A stretch of DNA of 64,000 nucleotides from PALSA-270 sp963770245 (GTDB taxonomy: Bacteria > Acidobacteriota > Terriglobia > Terriglobales > Acidobacteriaceae), in assembly GCA_963770245.1 (NCBI GenBank), contig CAVYOX010000010.1:558001-622000 (forward strand), given 5' to 3'. Positions within the stretch are counted from its first letter, which is position 1; each line of letters begins with the position of its first letter. The position numbers and the translations under genes are program-made. The notes below the pieces were generated by a model. That model saw only the letters and a list, made by a program, of their open reading frames with translations, was not told the origin of the DNA and ran no database searches. This document shows, piece by piece, positions 16,998-25,233 of the stretch.

Positions 16998-18041
16998 TTA
17001 GAACAGAGAGCTCTGCCTGCGATTGGGCGCGATGCCAAAATGCTCGTAGGCCAACTGCGTGGCAACCCGGCCTCGCGGTGTGCGGTTCAAGAATCCGATC
17101 TGGATCAAGAAGGGCTCGTAGATCTCTTCAATCGCGTCCGCTTCTTCGGCCAGCGCCGCCGCCAGCGTGCTCACACCCACCGGACCGCCCTGATACTTCT
17201 CGATGATGGTCAGCAGCAGCTTGCGGTCCACTTCGTCGAAGCCGTGGCGGTCCACCTCAAGCATCTGCAGAGCCGCCTCGGCCGTCGGCAGATCGATCTT
17301 TCCCGCTCCCCGCACCTGCGCATAATCGCGCACCCGGCGCAGCAGACGGTTGGCGATTCGCGGCGTACCCCGGGACCGGCTTGCGATCTCCAGTGCTCCG
17401 GCCCGGTCGATCTCGACCGCCAGAATCTCCGCCGACCTTTCCACAATGATCCTCAGGTCCTCGTGGCTGTAGAACTCCAGCCGCAGCACAATGCCGAATC
17501 TCGAGCGCAAGGGAGAAGAAAGCAACCCCGCACGCGTAGTGGCCCCGATGAAGGTAAACGGCTTCACTTCCATGGTATGAGTTCGCGCCGAAGGGCCCTG
17601 CCCGATAATGATGTCCAGCTTGTAGTCCTCAAGGGCCGAGTACAACAACTCCTCGAGCACCGGCTGCAGCCGGTGTACCTCGTCAATAAACAGCACCTGC
17701 CGGTCGCCGAGGTTGGTCAGGATGGCGGTGAGGTCGCCCTTGATCTGCAGCGTCGGACCCGAAGTCTGTTGGAAGGGCACACCCAGTTCATGGGCGATGA
17801 TGGTTGCGAGCGTAGTCTTCCCCAGCCCGGGAGGTCCATAGAGCAGCACATGATCGAGCGCTTCGCCGCGCGAACGAGCCGCTTCAATGGCCACCGCCAG
17901 ATTCTCTTTCACTTTGGCTTGCCCGATAAACTCGAGCAGGCGCTGCGGGCGCAGCTTCAGTTCAAAGGAAGAGTCATCCTCAACCGGCACCGCCGAAACC
18001 AGGCGCTGCTTCACATCCGGAATGTTTCGCGCTGTAGCCAT
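16998..18041 (-). CDS. ruvB: Holliday junction branch migration ATPase RuvB
   Basis: Hexameric AAA+ motor for branch migration. Starting at the ATG at 18041 (MATARNIPDV) the protein is 347 residues, normal for RuvB. Visible motifs include LRPQRLLEFIGQAKVKENL, Walker A YGPPGLGKTTLA, Walker B VLFIDEVHRL, sensor GATTRAGLLSSPLRSRFG, and the winged-helix C-terminus (GGPVGVSTLAAALAEE...GFLNRTPRGRVAT). A nine-residue N-terminal extension is possible only from an upstream TTG. It precedes ruvA on the same strand. Confidence 0.97.
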   Translation of the reverse strand: MATARNIPDVKQRLVSAVPVEDDSSFELKLRPQRLLEFIGQAKVKENLAVAIEAARSRGEALDHVLLYGPPGLGKTTLATIIAHELGVPFQQTSGPTLQIKGDLTAILTNLGDRQVLFIDEVHRLQPVLEELLYSALEDYKLDIIIGQGPSARTHTMEVKPFTFIGATTRAGLLSSPLRSRFGIVLRLEFYSHEDLRIIVERSAEILAVEIDRAGALEIASRSRGTPRIANRLLRRVRDYAQVRGAGKIDLPTAEAALQMLEVDRHGFDEVDRKLLLTIIEKYQGGPVGVSTLAAALAEEADAIEEIYEPFLIQIGFLNRTPRGRVATQLAYEHFGIAPNRRQSSLF

Positions 18042-18285
18042 CTGGTCGGATAGTAAGCCGAATTTCAAAATCAGACAATCGCCAATTTTCGGAAGCGGCC
18101 GCGCGCGCTTCTATTCGCGCCAATCTTTACTTCCTGCTTGACTGCTCCCCGTGAGCGCTCCACTTCCCGGTTTTCCTCGCCTCTCCACAGCCAAGATCAC
18201 ATCTCCACAACATGTACACAGGCAAGTGAGACTTCTCGCTTGCGCCGCAGCCCTTCGTCAGTCAAAGTTTACTGCCAGCGAGTCG

Positions 18286-18822
18286 ATGCCATTTCCTGTG
18301 TCAAGTTCCGGACGAAATCAACTCTTGGGGTGGTTTCCTTTCTACGTTCACCGTTTGGCCGGTGACGTGAGCTACCGCGCCCTGAAGGATTACCACCAAG
18401 CTTGGTACTTGAATCTTCTATTTGCTTCCTGGATTTCTGAGCGCCCGGGGTATTTGCTGGACGACGGGCAGTTGTGGCGCCTCGCGAATGCGCGTACACG
18501 GCAGTTCTTCGAAAAAGAATCTGACCCGGTACTGCGCATGTTCGAGCGTGAGGGTTCGACAACTGACGGTGCTGTCTGGATCTACAACCGCGCGATGGTC
18601 GAGATCTATGAGGAGCAAGTGCTGAAATTCCACAAGAGGAAGCGAAAATCCTCAAAATCAACAGAGGATGGACTTACCTCTTATCTAGATTTTGAAGGTA
18701 CACTGAAGAAAGAAAATGGAAGACAAGAATGTGCGCTTCATCCGGACTCAGGTCTCACGCAATGGGGAAGTTGCTGGGCATGCTACTCCGCGAAGTATAG
18801 CGGAGAGCCCCAAGCAGTTTAA
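18286..18822 (+). CDS. DnaD/replisome-organiser-like protein
   Basis: About 178 residues from the ATG at 18286. The frame is open to 18151, so the start is uncertain. The segment GDVSYRALKDYHQAWYLNLLFASWISERPGYLLDDGQLWRLANARTRQFFEKESDPVLRMF resembles the N-terminal domain of phage/plasmid replication proteins (DUF1376/DnaD-type), which deliver a helicase loader to DNA. Its last 107 bases overlap the DnaC-like gene in another frame, a tight coupling also seen in phage replication modules. The C-terminal KFHKRKRKSSKS is strongly basic. Function is inferred from pattern and neighbour. Confidence 0.6.
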   Translation: MPFPVSSSGRNQLLGWFPFYVHRLAGDVSYRALKDYHQAWYLNLLFASWISERPGYLLDDGQLWRLANARTRQFFEKESDPVLRMFEREGSTTDGAVWIYNRAMVEIYEEQVLKFHKRKRKSSKSTEDGLTSYLDFEGTLKKENGRQECALHPDSGLTQWGSCWACYSAKYSGEPQAV

Positions 18823-19564
18823 GGGCGCTCCGGCGTGTGCGGTTTGCGGAGATAGCGGATGGAAGACGGTGGTCCTCGACCAGGAAAAGCGGGTCACCCG
18901 GTGCGACTGCACCGCTCGTTCGCGCTCGACCCATCTCCTGGCGCAAGCCCACATTCCGCCTCGCTACGAAAACTGCGACCTGGCCAGCTATCAAACCGAG
19001 GGTTCGCAGCGTGGCGTAGCATCCTCGAAACTGGCTGCCGAGAAGTTCGTCGAACAGTATCCGCTCGATAAAACGGGATTGTTGCTAATTGGACCGAGTG
19101 GGGCGGGGAAAACCCATCTTTCGGTGGCGATCCTGAAAGACCTGATCCTCAGGAAGGGTATTCCCTGCCTTTTCTCAGACTATCGCGAACTCCTGAAGCA
19201 GATTCAAAACTCGTATAACCCTTCGGTACAAGTCACAGAACTCGACCTCCTGCGCCCGCTGTTTCAAACCGAAGTCCTCGTGCTCGACGATTTAGGCGCG
19301 GTGAAACCGACGGAGTGGGTCTGGGATACGGTCAGCGTCATTCTCAACACCCGCTACAACGAGACTCGCACCACGATCATCACCACCAACTTCCAGGATG
19401 GCCCGGCTGCCGCCTTGGCCGGCGCCCGCGGCGCCGCCCGCGAAGAGACCTTGGGAGATCGCATCGGGGAACGGATGCGTTCCCGCTTATCCGAGATGTG
19501 CCGCAGCGTGAACCTGAATGCGCCCGACTACCGCCAGAAATTCCGCACTGCCAACCTCCGGTAA
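18716..19564 (+). CDS. DnaC/IstB-like AAA+ helicase loader
   Basis: 282 residues. An N-terminal Cys cluster (CAVCGDSGW...CDC, about residues 40-68) resembles the zinc site of DnaC-like loaders. The AAA+ domain has Walker A IGPSGAGKTHL, Walker B VLVLDDLGA, sensor-1 TTIITTNF and an arginine-finger region GDRIGERMRSRLSEMC. This is the DnaC/DnaI/IstB clade; the absence of a transposase next door argues against IstB. With the overlapping DnaD-like gene it would form a loading pair for the replicative helicase. Start chosen at the first ATG; a weak GAAGAAAGA precedes it. Confidence 0.82.
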   Translation: MEDKNVRFIRTQVSRNGEVAGHATPRSIAESPKQFKGAPACAVCGDSGWKTVVLDQEKRVTRCDCTARSRSTHLLAQAHIPPRYENCDLASYQTEGSQRGVASSKLAAEKFVEQYPLDKTGLLLIGPSGAGKTHLSVAILKDLILRKGIPCLFSDYRELLKQIQNSYNPSVQVTELDLLRPLFQTEVLVLDDLGAVKPTEWVWDTVSVILNTRYNETRTTIITTNFQDGPAAALAGARGAAREETLGDRIGERMRSRLSEMCRSVNLNAPDYRQKFRTANLR

Positions 19565-19599
19565 TGGAAGTCGTTACCTACGCGATGCCGAATCCACAC

Positions 19600-19605
19600 T
19601 AAAAT
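19600..19605 (+). promoter_or_regulatory. -10-like box 6 bases before the UvrC-like gene
   Basis: TAAAAT followed by 6 bases and the GTG start. No ribosome site is present, consistent with leaderless initiation. Confidence 0.5.
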
Positions 19606-19611
19606 GGCCTC

Positions 19612-20781
19612 GTGCTTTCCACCCGGCTCGAATTCGTGCCCACCCGCGACGCCGAGGTGTTCGCGGGGATTCCGGCCAGTGCCGCGGTTTTCCTGCTTCG
19701 CGGGGGCGACGTTCATGCCGAGCCGTACATCAGCAAAACCGCGAACCTGCGCCGGCGGCTGCAGCGGCTGCTCGGCTCTCCGACCGAGCACAGCAAAAGG
19801 CTCAACCTGCGCGAGCGCGTTCGCTCGATCGAATACAGTGCAACCGGTTCGGATTTCGAATCCGGGTTTCTCTTGTATCAGCTCCTGCGAACGGTTTTTC
19901 CGGGGACCTATGCGGCGCGCCTCCGCCTGCGTTTTGCCCCTTTGGTGAAGCTGCACCTGGAGAACGAATACCCTCGCGCCTCGGTGACCACGCGTCTCGG
20001 ACGCCGGCAGGGCCGGTCCTTATACTACGGACCCTTCCCCTCGCGCTTCGCGGCCGAGAAATTTGCCAACGACTCGCTCGACTTTTTCAAGATGCGCCGC
20101 TGCCTGGAAGATCTTCATCCCGATCCTCTGTTCCCGGGCTGCATCTACTCCGAAATGAAGATGTGCCTGGCCCCCTGCTTCAAGGGCTGCGGGGATGAGG
20201 AATACCGCGCCGAGGTAGGCCGGGTGCAAGCCTACTTCGATTCGGGCGGCGAGTCGCTCTGGCGGGAAATTTCGAGTCAGCGCGATCAGGCCTCGGCCGA
20301 GCTCAAGTTCGAGGATGCGGCCGCTCTACACCTGCGCCTCGAGAAGCTCAAAGCCGTGCTCAGCCAGCTTCCCGAGATCGTTCGCCCGATCGATGGTCTG
20401 GCCGGCGTCATGGTGCAACCGAGCGCCTCACCCGAGTCGGTCACATTCCTGCGCATTGACCGCGGATCGATTTCGGGTTGCGCTGCCTTTCCGATCCAAT
20501 CGGGGGAGCACGCGAAGTCGCAGTCCATGGAATCGAGGGTGCAGGAAGCGCTGGCCCAGATACCGCCGGCCGGCGGGAAAAGCACAATCGAAGCCATGGA
20601 GCACCTGGCCCTGCTCGCGCGCTGGTTCTATCGCAGCACGCGTACCGGAGAGATCTTCTTGAGCGATGCCAAGGGTGCTCTGCCCCTGCGGAGACTGGTG
20701 CGCGGCATCTCCAGGGTGTATCGCGGCGAGCCCCCCGCGGCTGGCGGCGCCGAGAGCGCGAGCGCGCGCCCCGCCCTGTAG
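19612..20781 (+). CDS. Short UvrC-like protein (GIY-YIG nuclease part, no RNase H part)
   Basis: 389 residues. The N-terminus resembles a GIY-YIG domain (GIPASAAVFLLRG...PYISKTANLRRRLQRLLG, about 19-65), but the classical GIY sequence is degraded to AVF and the YIG tyrosine lies in PYISK. The centre has the typical UvrC sequence YGPFPSRFAAEKF and FPGCIYSEMKMCLAPCFKGC (Cys cluster), followed by a UVR helical hairpin (DQASAELKFEDAAALHLRLEKL). The C-terminal RNase H-like nuclease and HhH domains of full UvrC (about 600 residues) are missing. It resembles Cho-type or UvrC-like accessory proteins. It is not a truncation at the window edge. Confidence 0.8.
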   Translation: MLSTRLEFVPTRDAEVFAGIPASAAVFLLRGGDVHAEPYISKTANLRRRLQRLLGSPTEHSKRLNLRERVRSIEYSATGSDFESGFLLYQLLRTVFPGTYAARLRLRFAPLVKLHLENEYPRASVTTRLGRRQGRSLYYGPFPSRFAAEKFANDSLDFFKMRRCLEDLHPDPLFPGCIYSEMKMCLAPCFKGCGDEEYRAEVGRVQAYFDSGGESLWREISSQRDQASAELKFEDAAALHLRLEKLKAVLSQLPEIVRPIDGLAGVMVQPSASPESVTFLRIDRGSISGCAAFPIQSGEHAKSQSMESRVQEALAQIPPAGGKSTIEAMEHLALLARWFYRSTRTGEIFLSDAKGALPLRRLVRGISRVYRGEPPAAGGAESASARPAL

Positions 20782-20797
20782 CCTCTGCTCTTTATTT

Positions 20798-20826
20798 CGG
20801 GCTACACTCGAGCGGGCTACACTCGA
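20798..20826. repeat. Short tandem duplication before the DinB gene
   Basis: CGGGCTACACTCGA occurs twice (20798-20811, 20813-20826) at a 15-base period, just before the GGAGG ribosome site of the following gene. Confidence 0.7.
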
Positions 20827-20851
20827 CCCAGGTGCGGACCGGAGGGAAAAG

Positions 20852-21352
20852 GTGACCCATAAAAAGAAGATGACCCATGACGAGGGCTCGCTGCGCCAGC
20901 AGGTTCTCGATCTGCTCGCGGGCGGTGGCGCCCACGCCGGCTTTGACGATGTGATTTCCGGCTTGCCGGCAAAGCTGCGCGGCCGCAAACCGAGAGGCCT
21001 GCCTCACACCGCCTGGATGCTTGTTGAGCACATGCGCATCGCGCAACGGGACATCCTCGAGTTCAGCCGCAATCCGAACTACGTCTCCCCCCACTGGCCG
21101 GACGACTATTGGCCGCCCCAGCCGGCGCCGCCGAGCCCAGCGGCCTGGGTGGCGAGCATCAAGCAGTTTCGCCAGGACCTGAAAGCCATGCAGGCATTGG
21201 TAAAAAATCCCAAGACGGATCTCTTCGCCAAGCTTTCCTGGGGTGAGGGCCAGACCATCCTGCGCGAGGCGCTGCTCGTCGCCGACCACAACGCCTACCA
21301 CCTGGCGCAGCTGGTCGATTTGCGTCGGCTGCTCGGAGCGTGGCCGGGATAG
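20852..21352 (+). CDS. DinB-family protein
   Basis: 166-residue four-helix-bundle protein of the DinB/YfiT superfamily, members of which are thiol- or metal-dependent enzymes, mostly uncharacterised. His residues at the expected places are seen in HTAWMLVEHMRIAQRDILEF and VADHNAYHLAQLVDLRRLLG. The GTG start is supported by a GGAGG site 6 bases upstream; an ATG six codons later is the alternative. A second DinB-family gene occurs at 37.7-38.2 kb. Confidence 0.82.
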   Translation: MTHKKKMTHDEGSLRQQVLDLLAGGGAHAGFDDVISGLPAKLRGRKPRGLPHTAWMLVEHMRIAQRDILEFSRNPNYVSPHWPDDYWPPQPAPPSPAAWVASIKQFRQDLKAMQALVKNPKTDLFAKLSWGEGQTILREALLVADHNAYHLAQLVDLRRLLGAWPG

Positions 21353-21605
21353 CCGTGAAACCACGGGCGTTCGGCGGGCCTGCCGCGTGGGAGCGACCTC
21401 CGATTCGGCCAAGCCAACCCAGGATAAAGATTAAGCATTAGGAATTGAAGATTGAAGTGAAGATGAATGAAGACGGCAGGCTCCGGTGGCCATGGCCAGA
21501 GTTCGGAGGGGAGATCTCTCGGGCCTCGATCCTCGACGTGGGGGCTTCACCAAAGTAACTGGCGCCCGGCTCCCAGAAGACTCCGGGACGCGACAACCCA
21601 TGTGG

Positions 21606-21611
21606 GATAAT
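21606..21611 (+). promoter_or_regulatory. -10-like box close to tldD start
   Basis: GATAAT 4 bases before the GTG at 21616. If transcription starts 6-7 bases after the box, the mRNA would begin at or just inside this codon, in which case the GTG at 21655 might be used. Confidence 0.35.
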
Positions 21612-21615
21612 AGCC

Positions 21616-23106
21616 GTGCCAGAGTCTTTCAAATGCCAGGGGCATCTAATCAGCGTGGACAAAACTCGGTTCTTTTTCCAACACTACGGCCTCACGGAAC
21701 GCGATCTTGAGCGTTATCTCGCCGCCGCTCTCTCGGCGGGCGGAGACTATGCCGACGTCTATTTCGAGTATCTTTCTTCCACCTCGTTGATGGTGGATGA
21801 GTCGATGGTGAAATCCGCCTCGCAAGGAATCTCCGCCGGCTGTGGGGTGCGGGTGATTTCGGGCGAGCGTACCGGATATGCCTACACCGACGATCTTTCT
21901 CCCGAGCGCATTCTGCACGCTGCCCGCACCGCCGCCCTCATCGCCACCGGTCCGGCCAAGACCTCCTCGGTCGGATTCCAGGAAAAGCCCGCGCGCAACC
22001 TGTATCCCATCTCGCTACCCTCGGTCGACGCCGAGATCAGCGCCAAAGTCGAACTGGTCATGCGTGCCGATAAGTCCGCCCGCGCCTACGATCCGCGGAT
22101 CAAAGAAGTCCGCGCCAGTTACCTGGACGAGCTGCGTAATATCCTGGTGGTCGGCTCGGACGGGGTTTTCGCCGAAGATTCGCAGCCCCTGGCCCGCATG
22201 AACGTGGGCTGCATCGCCAAGACGGAGACCAATTCTGCCCGCGGCAGTTCCGGCGGGGGCGGCCGAGTGGCGCTCGATTTTTTCTTCGGGGAAAAGACAC
22301 CCGAGTATTTCGCCAAAGAATCAGCCCGGCAGGCGATTCTGCAGCTCGACGCCCGGGAAGCGCCGGCCGGCGAAATGGAAGTCGTGCTCGGTCCGGGCTG
22401 GCCCGGCGTACTGCTGCACGAAGCCATCGGCCACGGACTGGAGGCCGATTTCAACCGCAAGCAGACCTCGGCTTTCGCCGGCCTGATCGGCAAGCGCGTG
22501 GCCAGCGAAAAATGCACCGTGGTCGATAACGGCACCATGCCCTGGCGCCGCGGTTCGCTGAACGTGGACGACGAGGGCGAGCCCACGCAGGAAACCGTGC
22601 TCATCGAAAAAGGAATTCTGAAAGGCTATCTCAGCGACAAGCTTTCCGCCCGCCTCATGGGAATGGCCGACACCGGCAACGGACGCCGCGAAAGCTATGA
22701 GCACATCCCCATGCCACGCATGACCAACACCTATATGCTGGCCGGCCAAGATAACCCGGACGACATCATTCGCTCGGTCAAGCGCGGCGTCTACGCGGTG
22801 AACTTCGGCGGCGGCCAGGTCGACATCACCAACGGGAAGTTCGTATTCTCGGCTTCTGAAGCCTACTTGATCGAAGACGGGAAGGTCACGGCTCCGATCA
22901 AGGGGGCAACTCTGATCGGCAACGGCCCGGATGTGCTGACCCGGGTCTCCATGGTGGGAAACGACTTGAAACTCGATGAAGGGGTCGGTACCTGCGGCAA
23001 GGATGGCCAGGCAGTGCCGGTGGGCGTCGGTATCCCCACCATCAAAGTGGATCGCCTGACGGTGGGTGGAACCGGGAAAAAGGATACCGGCGGTTTCATG
23101 CAGTAG
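21616..23106 (+). CDS. tldD: TldD metalloprotease subunit
   Basis: Catalytic subunit of the TldD-TldE (PmbA) heterodimeric zinc protease, known for processing of modified peptides and antitoxin degradation in E. coli. The 496-residue frame has the zinc motif HEAIGHGLEAD (about residues 271-281), preceded by GPGWPGVLLHE. The N-terminal TldD fold is seen as GGDYADVYFEYLSSTSLMVDESMVKSAS. The C-terminus has GGGQVDITNGKFVFSASEAYLIEDGKVTAPIKGATLIGNGP. Start is uncertain: GTG 21616, or GTG 21655 (VDKTRFFFQHYGL), which matches family N-termini well. pmbA follows 85 bases downstream. Confidence 0.95.
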   Translation: MPESFKCQGHLISVDKTRFFFQHYGLTERDLERYLAAALSAGGDYADVYFEYLSSTSLMVDESMVKSASQGISAGCGVRVISGERTGYAYTDDLSPERILHAARTAALIATGPAKTSSVGFQEKPARNLYPISLPSVDAEISAKVELVMRADKSARAYDPRIKEVRASYLDELRNILVVGSDGVFAEDSQPLARMNVGCIAKTETNSARGSSGGGGRVALDFFFGEKTPEYFAKESARQAILQLDAREAPAGEMEVVLGPGWPGVLLHEAIGHGLEADFNRKQTSAFAGLIGKRVASEKCTVVDNGTMPWRRGSLNVDDEGEPTQETVLIEKGILKGYLSDKLSARLMGMADTGNGRRESYEHIPMPRMTNTYMLAGQDNPDDIIRSVKRGVYAVNFGGGQVDITNGKFVFSASEAYLIEDGKVTAPIKGATLIGNGPDVLTRVSMVGNDLKLDEGVGTCGKDGQAVPVGVGIPTIKVDRLTVGGTGKKDTGGFMQ

Positions 23107-23191
23107 GCCGCGGACCTCGAACCAAGGCTCTCGGCCAGGGTTGGCCCGAGCCGCCGCATTTTTCTCTGTGACTCGGTGGTGAATCGAATCT

Positions 23192-24580
23192 ATGCCTGAA
23201 ACTCAACTCGAGTCCCGCGCCCCGAAACTCGAAACCGACCTCAAAGACCTCGCCCAGGACATCGTTCGCCGCGCCATCTCGGGCGGCGCAACCTCCGCGG
23301 AGTGTGTCGTCCGCGAGGGCGACGAATTCTCGACGCTCGTGCGCCTGGGGCAGGTGGAAACCCTCAAGGAAGCCGGATCGAAGGCGATCGGCGTGCGCGT
23401 CTTCCACGGCAAGCGCGCGGCCAGCACCTACTCGAGCGACTTCTCCCGCGAAGCCCTCAACCGCATGCTCAGCTCCGCGCTTGAGCTCGCGAAGATTACC
23501 TCCGAGGACCCCTGCGCCGGCATCCCCGAAGCCGGCCAACTGGGCTCTCTACCCGGCGATCTCGACCTCTACCATCCCGATGTCTACTCGCTCCCCGGCG
23601 AAAAGCGCATCGATTATGCCCGCCGTGCCGAGAAGGCCGCGCTCGACTACGATCCGCGCATCCAAAACTCCGAAGGCGGCTCCTTCGACGCGGCTACCGG
23701 ACACAAAGTTCTGGCCAACTCCCATGGATTTGTCGGCGAGTACCGCCGCTCCTATTGTTCGGTGGCTGCGGTGCCCATTGCCCGCGCGGAAAACGGCGCT
23801 ATGCAGCGGGACTACTGGTTCTCGGTAGCCCGCAACCTCGGTCGTCTCGAGTCGCCCGAGCTGGTAGGCAGAATGGCTGCCGAGCGAACCCTTCGCCGTC
23901 TGGGCGCTCGTAAGGCGAAGACCGCGCACGTCCCCATCGTGCTCGATCCCCTGGTGGCGAATTCCATCCTCGGCCATATCTTCGAGGGAATCAACGGGGA
24001 CTCGGTCTACCGCGGGGCGTCATTCCTCGCCGGTAAACTGGAGCAGAAAATCGCCGGTGACCAGGTCACCGTGATCGATGACGGCACCATGCGCGGCGGC
24101 TTCGGCACCAGCCCCTTCGATGGCGAGGGCATCCCCACGCGTCGCACCGTGGTGATCGAAAAGGGCGTGCTCAAGTCTTACTTGCTGAATACCTACACCG
24201 CCAAGAAGCTCGGTCTTCTCACCACCGCCAACGCTTCCCGCGGCCTGGCCGGCACCCCGGGCATCGGCCCCGGCAATTACTTCCTCGAGCCGGGAACGAA
24301 GACCCCGCAAGAAATCATCGCGGCCATCCCCGATGGCCTCTACGTCACCGAGTTTCTCGGCCACGGCGCGAATCTGGTCACCGGCGACTATTCCCGAGGC
24401 GCATCCGGGATGTGGATTTCGGGCGGAGAACTTGCCTATCCGGTCGAGGAGATCACCGTGGCCGGCAATCTCAAAGACATGTTCTTCAATATTACCGAGA
24501 TCGCGAACGACCTTGAGTTTCGCGGCTCGATGGCCTGCCCGACCATACGGCTCGATGGCCTGACCGTGGGCGGCGAGTAG
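23192..24580 (+). CDS. pmbA: TldE/PmbA-like protease partner subunit
   Basis: Non-catalytic partner of TldD. The 462-residue product shares the U62/PmbA fold (SAECVVREGDEFSTLVRLGQVETLKEAGSKAIGVRVF at the N-terminus and GNYFLEPG...GLYVTEFLGHGANLVTGDYSRGASGMWISGG at the C-terminus) and lacks the HEAxGH zinc motif present in the upstream gene. Adjacent tldD-pmbA genes on one strand are the normal arrangement for the complex. No leader-peptide or RiPP precursor gene is seen beside the pair, so the substrate is unknown. Confidence 0.94.
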   Translation: MPETQLESRAPKLETDLKDLAQDIVRRAISGGATSAECVVREGDEFSTLVRLGQVETLKEAGSKAIGVRVFHGKRAASTYSSDFSREALNRMLSSALELAKITSEDPCAGIPEAGQLGSLPGDLDLYHPDVYSLPGEKRIDYARRAEKAALDYDPRIQNSEGGSFDAATGHKVLANSHGFVGEYRRSYCSVAAVPIARAENGAMQRDYWFSVARNLGRLESPELVGRMAAERTLRRLGARKAKTAHVPIVLDPLVANSILGHIFEGINGDSVYRGASFLAGKLEQKIAGDQVTVIDDGTMRGGFGTSPFDGEGIPTRRTVVIEKGVLKSYLLNTYTAKKLGLLTTANASRGLAGTPGIGPGNYFLEPGTKTPQEIIAAIPDGLYVTEFLGHGANLVTGDYSRGASGMWISGGELAYPVEEITVAGNLKDMFFNITEIANDLEFRGSMACPTIRLDGLTVGGE

Positions 24581-24624
24581 CGGGCGGCGAACCCGCCGGC
24601 TCGGGCCGGAGCCTGCGCGGATAG

Positions 24625-24630
24625 TACAAT
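24625..24630 (+). promoter_or_regulatory. -10-like box 6 bases before the downstream membrane-protein gene
   Basis: TACAAT, then 6 bases, then ATG (24637). There is no Shine-Dalgarno sequence in the interval; leaderless candidate. Confidence 0.5.
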
Positions 24631-24636
24631 CCCCTC

Positions 24637-25143
24637 ATGGGCGGCCTGATCGAACCATCCCCGCTGTCTCGGCAACCGGAGGAGTCCAACTGGCGCCCGA
24701 TCCTGCTCGGTGTCGCGCTGGTGCTGGTGGTGATGGCGATTGTTGCCCTGGTGCTACGCCAGCATCCCAAGGCCGCGATCGCACCCGATCCCTACGCCGC
24801 CAACCTCACCCTTTCCAACCTGAAGTTGAGCGCGGCCCAAAACTTCGTCGGCTCGACCGTAACCTATCTGGATGGAACCATCACCAATACCGGCACCAAG
24901 ACCGTTCCCCATGCCACGGTGCGAGTGACTTTCAAAGACGAAATGGGCCAATTGACACAACGCGACGAAGTTCCGCTGCATGTTCTCGACACCGCCGGCC
25001 CCTATCCCGATGCCGTCGACCTGAGCGTTTCTCCTCTGGCGCCGGGACAAACCAAACCCTTCCGCCTCACCTTTGAGCACGTCAGCGCCAACTGGAATCA
25101 GCAGTACCCCGAACTCGAAATCGTCGAGGTCACCGCGAACTAG
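24637..25143 (+). CDS. Single-pass membrane protein with an extracytoplasmic beta domain
   Basis: 168 residues. A cytoplasmic stretch of about 20 residues is followed by one membrane helix (ILLGVALVLVVMAIVALVL, about 25-43). Then comes a soluble domain (about 60-165) whose TVTYLDGTITNTGTKTVPHATVRVTF and PLAPGQTKPFRLTFEHVS resemble FxLYD/DUF2393-type domains. The family is known only as conserved exported proteins. It lies between pmbA and selD on the same strand. Confidence 0.7.
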   Translation: MGGLIEPSPLSRQPEESNWRPILLGVALVLVVMAIVALVLRQHPKAAIAPDPYAANLTLSNLKLSAAQNFVGSTVTYLDGTITNTGTKTVPHATVRVTFKDEMGQLTQRDEVPLHVLDTAGPYPDAVDLSVSPLAPGQTKPFRLTFEHVSANWNQQYPELEIVEVTAN

Positions 25144-25221
25144 CTTAAGTTGTGGTTGATCCGCTCGAATGGGGGCCGAGTCGCCGCCCGCTTCGACCGA
25201 AAGGAGGCGATGGCCATCGAT

Positions 25222-25227
25222 TACAAT
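25222..25227 (+). promoter_or_regulatory. -10-like box 6 bases before selD start
   Basis: TACAAT, 6 bases, then ATG 25234. It supports the short selD N-terminus and a leaderless transcript. Confidence 0.5.
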
Positions 25228-25233
25228 GACTCG

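Noticed and set aside
21616..24580. RiPP maturation cluster around tldD-pmbA
   Set aside because: No precursor peptide, YcaO, radical SAM or exporter gene beside the pair.
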